A stretch of 64,000 nt of DNA from CATQGW01 sp965242565 (GTDB lineage Bacteria > Chloroflexota > Dehalococcoidia > Bin125). The translations under genes and the position numbers were made by a program. Under the pieces are notes generated by a model that saw nothing but the letters and a program-made list of their open reading frames with translations, was not told the origin of the DNA and searched no databases. This document shows, piece after piece, positions 44,599 through 52,888 of this stretch. The DNA lies in assembly GCA_965242565.1 (NCBI GenBank), contig OZ251457.1, forward strand, positions 3,162,001-3,226,000, in the 5' to 3' direction. Position 1 is the first letter of the stretch, and every line of letters begins with the position of its first letter.

Positions 44599-45081
44599 AT
44601 GCAGAATGGCGCAAAATTGAACGCTCGGAAAGGACTGAAGATGGATATCACAAAGAAGCTCTCGAAACCAGCAGGTGAGCAGTTGACTGAGATCGAGATC
44701 AAAGACAATGGAGGAAAGCAAATGCTTAAATTGACTACCACGAAGATTGAACCAGAGTTTGCTCGAATGCTGACGATTAAGCGCGAGCTGGCTGCGCTCG
44801 ATGATCTTAACCACGAGTATCCGAGCTTGAGCCAGGTAGATCGCGAAGCACTTGATGAGCTCAACCTTGAAGGCGAACAACTGAAGCGAGAACTTGCGAG
44901 GCTGAGTGACGAGCACAAGAAGCGAAAAGGCGAGGCGCTCGCGCTGCGTGCTGAAGCAGGCAGGGTTGGTGCTTGTCTGAATCCGCTCTGCGGTGTTGAC
45001 GCATCCGGTCGTGTCGTGCGCGGCGGCTACATCGTGCCGCGCATCATTGACCCGAGGCCATCAATTCGCCCGGCGGCGTGA
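44599..45081 (+). CDS. Small coiled-coil protein, low-GC, unknown function
   Basis: 160 aa. Lys-rich N-terminus (KLNARKGLKMDITKKLSKPA), a beta-like stretch, then a coiled coil (ALDELNLEGEQLKRELARL SDEHKKRKGEAL) and a C-terminal CLNPLCG. AGGAG ends 6 nt before the ATG. Base and codon use is clearly AT-richer than in neighbours, suggesting recent acquisition; the last 40 residues return to high GC. Third member of the HARE-HTH/HEPN region. Not recognised. Confidence 0.65.
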   Translation: MQNGAKLNARKGLKMDITKKLSKPAGEQLTEIEIKDNGGKQMLKLTTTKIEPEFARMLTIKRELAALDDLNHEYPSLSQVDREALDELNLEGEQLKRELARLSDEHKKRKGEALALRAEAGRVGACLNPLCGVDASGRVVRGGYIVPRIIDPRPSIRPAA

Positions 45082-46286
45082 TGGAAGCTCGGCGCTACCC
45101 TGAGGTGATGGAACCTCAGGGTAGCGCCGACGGATCCCTCCACGGACTCCGCATCCTCGAGCTCGCCGACACCCCGGCCGCCGCCTACGCGGGACGCCTG
45201 CTCCATGGCATGGGCGCGGAGGTGGTGATGATCGAGCCGCCCGGCGGCTCCCCCCTGCGCCGCAGGCCGTACGCCGCTCTGCACCTGCACCTCAACCGCG
45301 GCAAGCGCTCGCTGCGCCTCAACCTCCGAACAGCCGCCGCACGGCGGCTGTTCGAGGGGCTGCTCGCCGACGCCGACGCGCTGATCACCGACGCCGACCA
45401 CAGCCTCGATCCCGATACCCTGCGCGAATCCCACTCTGACCTCCAAATCTGCACCATCACCCCCTATGGCCGACGCGGCCCCAAAGCTGGCTGGCGCGCG
45501 ACCGAGCTGACCGCCTACGCCGCCGGCGGATACCTGCGGATCACCGGCGACCCCGGCCGCGAGCCGGTCAAAGCCTGGGGCGAGCAGGCGCACTTCCAGG
45601 CCGGGCTGCACGCCGCGCTGGGGCTGCTGGCCGCGCTGCACGCGCGCGATCAGGGGCAGGCGGCGGGGCAGCACATCGATGTCGCCGTCGTCGAAGCCGT
45701 CGCCTTCCTGCTCGGCGGCGGCTACCAAAACGCCTGGTTCCGCGACAGCGAGCCGATGCGCAACGGCCCGCGGCTGGTCGGCTTCGGGCCGGGCCAGCTC
45801 TACCCCAGCACGATCCGCCCCTGCGCCGACGGCTGGGTGCATGCGCACTGCAACAACCGCTACCCCGAACAGATGGCCGTGCTGTTCGACCAGCCGCGCC
45901 TGGCCGAGCCGGAAATGCTGGCTTCGCTGATGGGGCGCGCCGACGAGGTGGACGCGCTGATGGCGCCGCTGCTGGAGTCGCTGCCGCGCCGCGAAATCGT
46001 CGCCCGCGCCCAGGAACTGCGGCTGCCCTTCACCGAAGTGCTGCAACCGTCGGAGGTGTTGGCCGACGCCGACGCCCACCACGCCTCGCGTGACTTCTAC
46101 CAGCAGGTCAAGCCGGCCAGAGGCGCGCAGGCGGCCGACGGCGCGCCGCTGCTCGCGCCCGGCCCCGCCGTGCGCTTCGGCGCGACGCCCTGGCGCGACG
46201 GCGATCCGCCGCGCCTCGACGCCGACGCCGACCTACTCGGAACGCCGCGCGAGCGCGTTCGCCGGAGGCGCGCTGGTGTTACCTGA
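45081..46286 (+). CDS. CaiB/BaiF-type CoA-transferase, first of a tandem pair
   Basis: 401 aa family III CoA-transferase: GLRILELADTPAAAYAGRLL, GAEVVMIEPPGGSPLRRRPY, GRRGPKAGW. The position of the catalytic Asp reads GEQAHFQAGLHAAL, with no Asp, so this subunit may be inactive alone. ATG 45081 overlaps the upstream stop (TGATG). ATG 45108 is an alternative and lies in the loop of a 15-bp hairpin (45091-45128). Confidence 0.85.
   Translation: MEARRYPEVMEPQGSADGSLHGLRILELADTPAAAYAGRLLHGMGAEVVMIEPPGGSPLRRRPYAALHLHLNRGKRSLRLNLRTAAARRLFEGLLADADALITDADHSLDPDTLRESHSDLQICTITPYGRRGPKAGWRATELTAYAAGGYLRITGDPGREPVKAWGEQAHFQAGLHAALGLLAALHARDQGQAAGQHIDVAVVEAVAFLLGGGYQNAWFRDSEPMRNGPRLVGFGPGQLYPSTIRPCADGWVHAHCNNRYPEQMAVLFDQPRLAEPEMLASLMGRADEVDALMAPLLESLPRREIVARAQELRLPFTEVLQPSEVLADADAHHASRDFYQQVKPARGAQAADGAPLLAPGPAVRFGATPWRDGDPPRLDADADLLGTPRERVRRRRAGVT
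45091..45128 (+). promoter_or_regulatory. Perfect 15-bp hairpin at the CoA-transferase start
   Basis: Arms GGCGCTACCCTGAGG (45091-45105) and CCTCAGGGTAGCGCC (45114-45128) with an 8-nt loop TGATGGAA that contains an in-frame ATG. No T-tract follows. It could control translation of the gene or end the upstream transcript. Confidence 0.7.
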
Positions 46287-47565
46287 GCCGCGCCTCGCCC
46301 CCTACCCCGAAATCCCCGCCGGCGAACGCCCGCTGGCGGGCGTTCGCGTGCTCGACATGACCGTCGCCGTCGCCGGCCCGGTCGCCACCCTGCTGCTCGG
46401 CGCGCTCGGCGCGGAGGTGCTGCGGATCGAGACGCCCTGGGCGCGCCCGCGCAACCCGACCTCCGCGTTGCCCGCACCCGCCGACGCGCCCGACGAACCG
46501 TGGAACCGCGAAGCGCGGCTCAACGAGCTGGCCAACAGCAAGCGCTCCGTCGCGCTCAACCTCGCGCTGCCCGAGGGGCGCGAAGTCTTTCTCGACCTCG
46601 TCGACGTGAGCGACATCGTGATCGAGAACTACTCGCCGCGCGTGATGGGCAACTTTGACCTCGGCTGGGAGGTCCTGCACGCGCGCAACCCGCGCCTGAT
46701 CTACGTGCGCATGCCCGCCTTCGGCGCGTCCGGCCCCTGGCGCGACCGCATCTCCTACGGCCCCGGCATCGACGCCATGAGCGGCCTCTCCTGGCTGACC
46801 GGCTACCGCGGCGGCCCGCCGCTCAAGCCCGGCAACTTCTACTGCGATCAGAACGCCGGCCTGCACGCGGCCTCGGCCGCGCTTGCCGCGCTCCGCGCGC
46901 GGGAGCGCGACGGCGTCGGCCAGACCGTCGAACTGGCGATGCTCGAAGGCGAGCTCCAGCTGGTCGGCGACGCCCTGCTCGTCGCGCAGCTGACCGGACG
47001 CGAACCCTCCCGGATCGGCAACGAGCACACCTCCTGGGCGCCGCACGGCGTCTACCCCGCCAAACCGTCGGAGGATGATCCCGACGCCTGGATCGCGATC
47101 GCCTGCCGTAACGACGCCGAGTGGGATGCGCTGCTCGGCGTCTGGCGCGACGCAGCCGCAGCGTCCGATCTACGCTTCCGCACCGCGCTGCGCCGCTGGA
47201 AACATCGAGAGGCGTTGGACAACCTGCTTGCTGAGTGGACGGTCCAATTCGATCCGCTGGAGTTGGCGGAGCGCCTGCAAGCGGCCGGCGTGCCGGCCTC
47301 GGCGGTGATGGGCGCGCGGACGCTGCTGCGCGATCCGCAGGTCGCCGCGCGCCAGGCCGTCGGCGCGCTCCAGCATCCGCAGGTCGGTCCCTCGCCCGCG
47401 CCGCAGGCCGCCTACCGCCTCTCCGAAACGCCCGCCCCGCCCAAGTCCGCCGCCCCGCTCTTTGCCCGCGACACCCGGCCCGTGCTGGCCGAACTGCTCG
47501 GCTACTCCGCCGAGCGAATCGACGCGCTGATCGCGGCCGGCGTGGCTGCGGACACGCTGGCCTAG
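46276..47565 (+). CDS. CaiB/BaiF-type CoA-transferase, second of a tandem pair
   Basis: 429 aa: GVRVLDMTVAVAGPVATLLL, GAEVLRIETPW, SKRSVALNLALPEGR, SGPWRDRISYGPG and the catalytic Asp in FYCDQNAGLHAAS. Starts at GTG 46276 (GGAGG 46263-46267), overlapping the first gene by 11 bp. Together they likely form a hetero-oligomeric CoA-transferase activating a carboxylic acid for the acyl-CoA dehydrogenase downstream. Confidence 0.88.
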   Translation: MLPEPRLAPYPEIPAGERPLAGVRVLDMTVAVAGPVATLLLGALGAEVLRIETPWARPRNPTSALPAPADAPDEPWNREARLNELANSKRSVALNLALPEGREVFLDLVDVSDIVIENYSPRVMGNFDLGWEVLHARNPRLIYVRMPAFGASGPWRDRISYGPGIDAMSGLSWLTGYRGGPPLKPGNFYCDQNAGLHAASAALAALRARERDGVGQTVELAMLEGELQLVGDALLVAQLTGREPSRIGNEHTSWAPHGVYPAKPSEDDPDAWIAIACRNDAEWDALLGVWRDAAAASDLRFRTALRRWKHREALDNLLAEWTVQFDPLELAERLQAAGVPASAVMGARTLLRDPQVAARQAVGALQHPQVGPSPAPQAAYRLSETPAPPKSAAPLFARDTRPVLAELLGYSAERIDALIAAGVAADTLA

Positions 47566-47601
47566 AATCGGCCAACGATCCTGCCAATGGGGGAGACGCG
47601 C

Positions 47602-47997
47602 GTGAGCATTCGCAAACCCTGGATTGCAGCGTCCGACGACGCGATCCGCGCCGTGCCGGCCGTCGTCGGCGTCTACGAAATCGCCGACGCCGAAGGCGCG
47701 CTGCTCTACATCGGACAGGCCGGCGGACGCGAACCGTTCGGGCTGCGCAGCCGCCTCGCCGCGCACTTCGGCGGCGACGCGAATCCCGTCCTCCGCGAGC
47801 GCGCCCACAGCTTCCGCTGGGAAGCCAACCAGCAGTACACCACCCGGCGGCTGGAAATGCTGATGCAGTTCCAACGCGATCAGGACGCCGACTGGCCGCC
47901 CGCCAACGCCGCCGGCGACTGGCGCGATATGCCGCAACTCGGCCGGCTGCGCCGTTCCGACGACAGAGCTGGCGGCATCATGAAGGACGCCCCATGA
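47602..47997 (+). CDS. GIY-YIG-like small protein
   Basis: 131 aa. VVGVYEIADAEGALLYIGQA followed by LRSRLAAHF matches the GIY-YIG nuclease fold start (GVY...LYIG spacing). The later catalytic Glu is not certain. GTG 47602 is preferred over ATG 47587 because GGGGGAG lies between. Its stop overlaps the acyl-CoA dehydrogenase ATG (ATGA), an odd companion for a metabolic gene. Confidence 0.65.
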   Translation: MSIRKPWIAASDDAIRAVPAVVGVYEIADAEGALLYIGQAGGREPFGLRSRLAAHFGGDANPVLRERAHSFRWEANQQYTTRRLEMLMQFQRDQDADWPPANAAGDWRDMPQLGRLRRSDDRAGGIMKDAP

Positions 47998-49166
47998 CCG
48001 ATTTCCTGATGAGCGAAGAGCAGCGGATGATCACCCAGGCGGTGCGCCGCTTCGTGCGCGAAGAAGTCGTCCCGCTCGAGCGCGACCTCGATCCCGACGC
48101 CGTCGAACTGCCGCCCGGCGAACTCGATCGGCTCAAGGGCATCGTGCAGGGGATGGGCCTCTACCACATTGATGTGCCCGAGGAGTACGGCGGCCCCGGC
48201 CTGCCGCTCACCACCCGCGGGCTGGTCGCCGAGGAGATGTCGCAGCACCGCGCCGGCCTTTATCTGCCCTGCTACGGCGCGTTCGGCTCGGCCGGCCTGG
48301 CGCAGCTCTACTCCGCCGCCGACGACCAGAAAGAGCGCTACCTCTACCCGATGCTGCGCGGCGAGAAGCGCGCCTTCTTCGGCCTCACCGAACCCAGCGG
48401 CGGCTCCGACCCCGCCCGCGCGATCCAGACCCGCGCCGTCAAGGACGGCGACGACTGGGTGCTCAACGGCTCCAAGCTGTTCAGTTCCGGCGCCGACCGC
48501 GCCGACTTCGGCCTCGTCTTCGCCCGCACCGACCCGTCCAAGGGGCGGCGCGGCATCTCCGCTTTTCTGGTCGACACCGACACGCCCGGTTTCGAGGTGC
48601 GCCGCGTCGTCCACACCCTGCGCTCGGCTAACTACGGCACCGAGCTGTCGTTCGACGACGCGCGGGTGCCGGCGGCGAATCTGGTCGGCGAGGAGGGCGG
48701 CGGCTTCTCCCTCGCCAACGCCGCGCTCACCCGCCAGCGCATCCCCTACTCCGCCACCTGCGTCGGCATCGCCGTCGCCGCTCAGGAAATGGCGATCTCC
48801 TACAGCCAACAGCGCGAAACCTTCGGCGCGCCGCTCGCCTCCCGCCAGGCCATCCAGTGGATGGTCGTCGATAACGAAATCGATATCCGCACCAGCCGCT
48901 TCATGTACCTCGCCGCCGCCGAAAAAGCCGAGCAGGACGAACCGTTCCGCTTTGAGGCCGCGATGGCCAAGCTGACCTCCACTGAAGGCGCGAGCCGCGT
49001 CGTCGACCGCGCGATCCAGATCCACGGCGGCATCGGCGTCACCAAAGACCTCCCGCTCGAACGCTGGTACCGCGAAATGCGCATCCGTCGCATCGGCGAG
49101 GGCCCCAGCGAAGTCCAGCGCATCATCATGGCCCGCGACTTGCTCGGCCGCGGCAGCAGCGGCTGA
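47994..49166 (+). CDS. Acyl-CoA dehydrogenase
   Basis: 390 aa. FAD/acyl-CoA dehydrogenase fold: MSEEQRMITQAVRRFVREEV, GLTEPSGGSDPA, SSGADRADFGLVFAR, IHGGIGVTKDLPLERWYR and the C-terminal GEGPSEVQRIIMARDLL with the active-site Glu region. Oxidises an acyl-CoA to the enoyl-CoA. Context (CoA-transferases upstream) suggests one catabolic unit. Confidence 0.93.
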   Translation: MTDFLMSEEQRMITQAVRRFVREEVVPLERDLDPDAVELPPGELDRLKGIVQGMGLYHIDVPEEYGGPGLPLTTRGLVAEEMSQHRAGLYLPCYGAFGSAGLAQLYSAADDQKERYLYPMLRGEKRAFFGLTEPSGGSDPARAIQTRAVKDGDDWVLNGSKLFSSGADRADFGLVFARTDPSKGRRGISAFLVDTDTPGFEVRRVVHTLRSANYGTELSFDDARVPAANLVGEEGGGFSLANAALTRQRIPYSATCVGIAVAAQEMAISYSQQRETFGAPLASRQAIQWMVVDNEIDIRTSRFMYLAAAEKAEQDEPFRFEAAMAKLTSTEGASRVVDRAIQIHGGIGVTKDLPLERWYREMRIRRIGEGPSEVQRIIMARDLLGRGSSG

Positions 49167-49490
49167 GGTATCGCGCGCCATTCTCGCCCCCGATCCGGCC
49201 TGCGAAGGGGTGTTGGGCGTGTTCAGCCTTGTTCGGGTTTGTTCGGGGGTGTCGGGATGGTCTGCGGAGGGAGGTTGGAGGTGGGTTCGGGCTTTGGTAC
49301 TGCGACGGGGGTTGGGTTTAGGCCCCAGATCAAGTCTGGGGCGACGGATCTAGGGGGCGGGGGCGACGGAGGGTGGTGGCAGGGATGGCGGAGGCGGCTC
49401 GGGGCCGATTCCCGCTCGGGGGCGGGAATGACGAGAGAAGGGGGCGGGAATGACGAGAGAAGGGGTGGGGATGACGGGAGCGGGGCGGGG
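49167..49490. repeat. Repeat block on the 3' side of the acidic protein gene
   Basis: 49218-49350 begins with TGTTCAGCCTTGTTCGGG-type sequence and carries a CCCCAGA/TCTGGGG hairpin at 49323-49341. An ATTCCCGC/GCGGGAAT hairpin lies at 49408-49429 with GAATGACG tails after it. The first 130 bp recur as a direct repeat at 50331-50455 on the other side of the next gene. Confidence 0.8.
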
Positions 49491-50234
49491 TCAGGTGGGG
49501 GGATCGAGGTCGAGGTCGAGGTCGGGTTGGGAGGCGAGGCGGTCGACGAGTTGCTCGGCTTGTTGGAAGAGGCGTTCGATTGCTTCGGGCTGGTCGAGGT
49601 TGGGCGCCGCCGGCTCCGGCTGGTCGGTGGGGTCGTCGGGCTGCTCGGCGGCGGCGGGTTGGTCGGTGTCGTCGGTGTCGCCGGCGGCGGCGGGCTGTTC
49701 GGGCTGGTCGTCTTCGAGGGTGTCGTCGCCGGCGTCTGCGGCGGGTTGGTCGGCGTCGTCGGCGTAGTCCGGGGTGTCGTCGGTCTCGTCGTCCGAGGCG
49801 GCGTCGGCGGGGAGTTGCTGGGTGGGTTGGGGCGGGTCGGGGAGGGCGCTGCGGTAGTAGGCGAGGTCGTTGGGGTCGATAGGGGGGAGGTTGGCGCGTT
49901 CTGCTTCGAGTTGCTGTTGGACGGCGAGTTGTTCGGCGAGGTCGAGGTTGAGCGGTTCGGGTCGGTTGTCGGCGGCGGCGTCGCTGAACAGTTGGAGGTA
50001 GTTGGCGATGATGATGGTGGCCTGGAAGCTGATCCACTCGGAGCGGGTGTTGGCGGCGAGGTCGTGGATTTGGGGCAGGAGGCTGACGATGCCGACGATG
50101 CGTGCGAGTTGTTTGAGGGCGTTGAGGCGGACGTATTCGGAGTCGGCGGTGCCGAGGCGCTGGAGGTTTTGGACGCAGAATTCGCTGTAGGCGTCGCGGG
50201 CGAGTTGTCGCTGGTGGTCGACGAGAGCGGGCAT
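49491..50234 (-). CDS. Acidic, low-complexity protein of unknown function
   Basis: 247 aa. The N-terminal 90 residues are helical (HQRQLARDAYSEFCVQNLQR, ALKQLARIVGIVSLLPQIHD). The rest is Asp/Pro/Gln-rich (DETDDTPDYADDADQPAADA) and ends in a short helix. No Shine-Dalgarno; TACAAT lies about 8 nt before ATG 50234, so the mRNA may be leaderless. The upstream open frame is repeat DNA. Bracketed by direct repeats of about 125 bp. Family not recognised; the helical part is compatible with a phage or DNA-binding accessory protein. Confidence 0.55.
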   Translation of the reverse strand: MPALVDHQRQLARDAYSEFCVQNLQRLGTADSEYVRLNALKQLARIVGIVSLLPQIHDLAANTRSEWISFQATIIIANYLQLFSDAAADNRPEPLNLDLAEQLAVQQQLEAERANLPPIDPNDLAYYRSALPDPPQPTQQLPADAASDDETDDTPDYADDADQPAADAGDDTLEDDQPEQPAAAGDTDDTDQPAAAEQPDDPTDQPEPAAPNLDQPEAIERLFQQAEQLVDRLASQPDLDLDLDPPT

Positions 50235-50886
50235 GGGGGTGATTGTAGCCGAACTGGTGTGCGATGTGGTAATGGGTTGTGTGGTCTGGGTTGCGTTTTG
50301 GGGTTGTTCGGGGTTGTTCGGGGTTGTTCGGCCATGTTCAGGTTTGTTCGGGGTGTCGGGATGGCTTGCGGAGGGGCGTTGGCGGTGGCTCGGGGCTTTT
50401 GTACTGCGAAGGGGGTTTGGTTTGGGCCCCAGATCAAGTCTGGGGCGACGGAGGGTGAGTCTGGGGCGACAGGGGGTGAGTTGGGGGCGACGGACAAGGG
50501 AGCGGGGGCGGCGGCGGGATGGAGTGGCGCGAAGTGCGCGGCGTCTCGTGATGGTCTGCGGACGGGGGTTGGGGAGTAGGGTCGGGGCCTTTGCGCTGTG
50601 AAGGGAGTTGGGTTTGGGCCCCAGATCAAGTCTGGGGCGACGGAGTGTGAGTCGGAGGGCGGCGGGCAGGGGCGGGGATGACGGCGGGATGGGGTGGACG
50701 GGGGCGCAGCGCGGCGTTGGTGCTGTTGACGTCGAGATACCCCCGTTCGGGCCGGGGGCAGGCTCCGCGGCAAGCGCGGGTATGACGGAGGGGCGAGGGC
50801 GCGGGTATGACGGAGGGGCGGGAGCGCGGGCATGACGGAAGGGGGCAGGTATGACGGAGGAGTGGAGCGGGAGGGAGAGTGGCTGG
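50235..50886. repeat. 652-bp repeat-rich gap
   Basis: Three tandem GGGTTGTTCG decamers (50301-50330), a 125-bp element (50331-50455) with a CCCCAGA/TCTGGGG hairpin at 50427-50445, a second such element with a hairpin at 50619-50637, and an inverted CGTCAT-ACCCGCGC module at about 50726-50786. Several GGTATGACGGAGGGGCG-like tails follow. No gene is seen. Confidence 0.85.
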
Positions 50887-52791
50887 TTAGCGGGGGAGGG
50901 GTGGATCTGTTGGGCGGCGGAAGGCGAAGCCGTCGTTGTCGTTGTTGAAGGCTCCGTTGACCGGTTCTGCGGTGGCGACCAACGCACTGTTCACGATCGG
51001 CAGCAGCAGCCGCGAGCCGCGCTCCCCGCCGATGGTGAACGACAGCGTTGCGCTGTCGCCGATGGTCGGGACTACGAGGTTGTCGGCGTCCGCGCCCGCC
51101 AGCGTCAGCCGGAGGCGCTCGCCGGCGCGGACGCGGCAGGCGATCGGGTACAGCTCCAGCCGCACATCCATTACCGCGCCCGGCTCGACCGGCGCGAGGT
51201 CGCCCTTGCTCCAGCTGTGCCAGACCGGGCCCTCATGCCCGCCCGGATCCGCTGCCGTGCGGCGGTGCGCGAAGTTGATGAAGCCCTCCGACAGGTAGGC
51301 TGCCGAACCGTCCGCGCCGATCTGCTCCAGCGTGGCGACGACCGCGCCGCGATCCGAATTGGTGGAGACCTCCAGCTCCAGCGCCGGCCAGCCCACGAGC
51401 TCCAGATCCGTTTCCAACGGTTCGCTGGTGAATGTCAGGCAGCGCTCGGCGCGCGCGTTCAGATCGACCGTGTTGAGGTAGAGATCGTCCACGTAGTAGC
51501 TGTGCCGCCCCATCGCGCCCAGGCTGACCTCGTGATCGACCTCGTAGTCCACCGTCGTTCCGTCGCGCGGCTGCGCTTCGGACAGCCCGCCGGCGCTCAG
51601 CCAGTGGGCGCGGTACTGCGCCTCGGGCAGCGGCAGGCGCGGCGCGGATTTCCACTCCGTCGCGCCCGACGGCTCGCTCACGCCGAAATGCACGGGCGGC
51701 TCATCCGTCACGCCGTTCTCGACGCCCTTCAGCCAGTAGTCGAACCAGCGCAGCAGCTCGGGGTCGCCGCCCTGTCCGTGGTTCCAGGGCCCTACGATCA
51801 GCTTCTTCGGCACGCTGAGCCGGTTGAACGCATCGATCAGATAGCCGGGGAAGGTCAGGTCCCACCAGCCGGTCACGAGGTAGACGGGCACACCGCTGGC
51901 GTTAATCAGGTCGCACGAGTCTGACCAGCCGCTCGCCACACTATCTAGCCCGAGGCCCAGCCCGAGGTCCGAGCGGTCTCGCCGGCTCAGCAGACCGTCG
52001 TAGGACGACATCCGCGTCACGTCGCGTGGATCCATCTCGGAGAACGTCTCCACCCAGCGGTAGCTGTCCGGCGAGCGCTGCGACTCCGCCTCCTCGCGCA
52101 GCCGCGCGCCGTCGGGCCCGTCCACCGGCGCCGACGGCTCGTGTTCCGACATCCCCTTGTGCAGCCGCTCCCAGACCCGCGCAAAGCTGCTGATCGCCAG
52201 CCCGCCGTCCACGTAGCACTGCGGCAGCCCCGGATACTGCGGCGCGATGCACTTCAGCCCTTCGGGGCGGAACGCCGCGGTGAAGAACTGCATCATCCCC
52301 TCGTAGGAGATGCCGACCATCCCCACCTTGCCCGACGACCACGGCTGCGCGCAGATCCAGTCCACCACCGCCGCCAAGTCCCGTCCCGCGAGCCAGGAGT
52401 CGCCGTATTCCGCGCCGAACGACGCGCCCGTGCCGCGAATGTCCACCGAGACGAAGTGGTAGCCCTGATGGATCAGCTCGCGCGCGATCGGCCGCTCCTC
52501 GTACTGCGTCACCAGCTCGCCCGGCTCCATCCCCCGCAGCTGCTCCGCGTAGCGCGCCGCTGTGCCGCTCGTCTGGTCGGAGATCGCGAACGCGCGGCGG
52601 TAGGGCGTGGCGTGCAGCACGGTCGGCGCGGGATCCGTGAGCAGCGCGCCCCCGCGCGTCGGATGCAGCGCGTCGACCGCGATCCGGCAGCCGTCTTCCA
52701 TCGTGACGTAGAGCGACTCCCGCGCGTAGCCGTCGGCCACGGTCTCCGTCATTCCCTCGTAGACGCCGAGCATCGTTCGTGCTTCCGACAT
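50887..52791 (-). CDS. CocE/NonD-family hydrolase (X-Pro peptidase S15 type)
   Basis: 634 aa. N-terminal alpha/beta hydrolase with nucleophile GMVGISYEGMMQ, Asp in VTGWWDLTF and His in VGPWNHGQGG; the C-terminal jelly-roll PepX_C domain starts near residue 420. Family members hydrolyse esters, amides or beta-lactams, cocaine esterase being the prototype. No signal peptide seen. Divergent from the P450 pair. Confidence 0.9.
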   Translation of the reverse strand: MSEARTMLGVYEGMTETVADGYARESLYVTMEDGCRIAVDALHPTRGGALLTDPAPTVLHATPYRRAFAISDQTSGTAARYAEQLRGMEPGELVTQYEERPIARELIHQGYHFVSVDIRGTGASFGAEYGDSWLAGRDLAAVVDWICAQPWSSGKVGMVGISYEGMMQFFTAAFRPEGLKCIAPQYPGLPQCYVDGGLAISSFARVWERLHKGMSEHEPSAPVDGPDGARLREEAESQRSPDSYRWVETFSEMDPRDVTRMSSYDGLLSRRDRSDLGLGLGLDSVASGWSDSCDLINASGVPVYLVTGWWDLTFPGYLIDAFNRLSVPKKLIVGPWNHGQGGDPELLRWFDYWLKGVENGVTDEPPVHFGVSEPSGATEWKSAPRLPLPEAQYRAHWLSAGGLSEAQPRDGTTVDYEVDHEVSLGAMGRHSYYVDDLYLNTVDLNARAERCLTFTSEPLETDLELVGWPALELEVSTNSDRGAVVATLEQIGADGSAAYLSEGFINFAHRRTAADPGGHEGPVWHSWSKGDLAPVEPGAVMDVRLELYPIACRVRAGERLRLTLAGADADNLVVPTIGDSATLSFTIGGERGSRLLLPIVNSALVATAEPVNGAFNNDNDGFAFRRPTDPPLPR

Positions 52792-52888
52792 TGCACTCCC
52801 TCATCTCTCGCTGTGCGACCGCGTGCGCCGGCCGCGCCCTGCGCGCGTATCCTAGCTGCAACGACGATCGCGCGATGCGGAGGACGCC

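Noticed and set aside
49223..50987. Long proline/threonine-rich reverse open frames with PDLIWGP repeats
   Set aside because: These translate the dispersed CCCCAGATCAAGTCTGGGG elements; only the 49491-50234 part has gene-like sequence.
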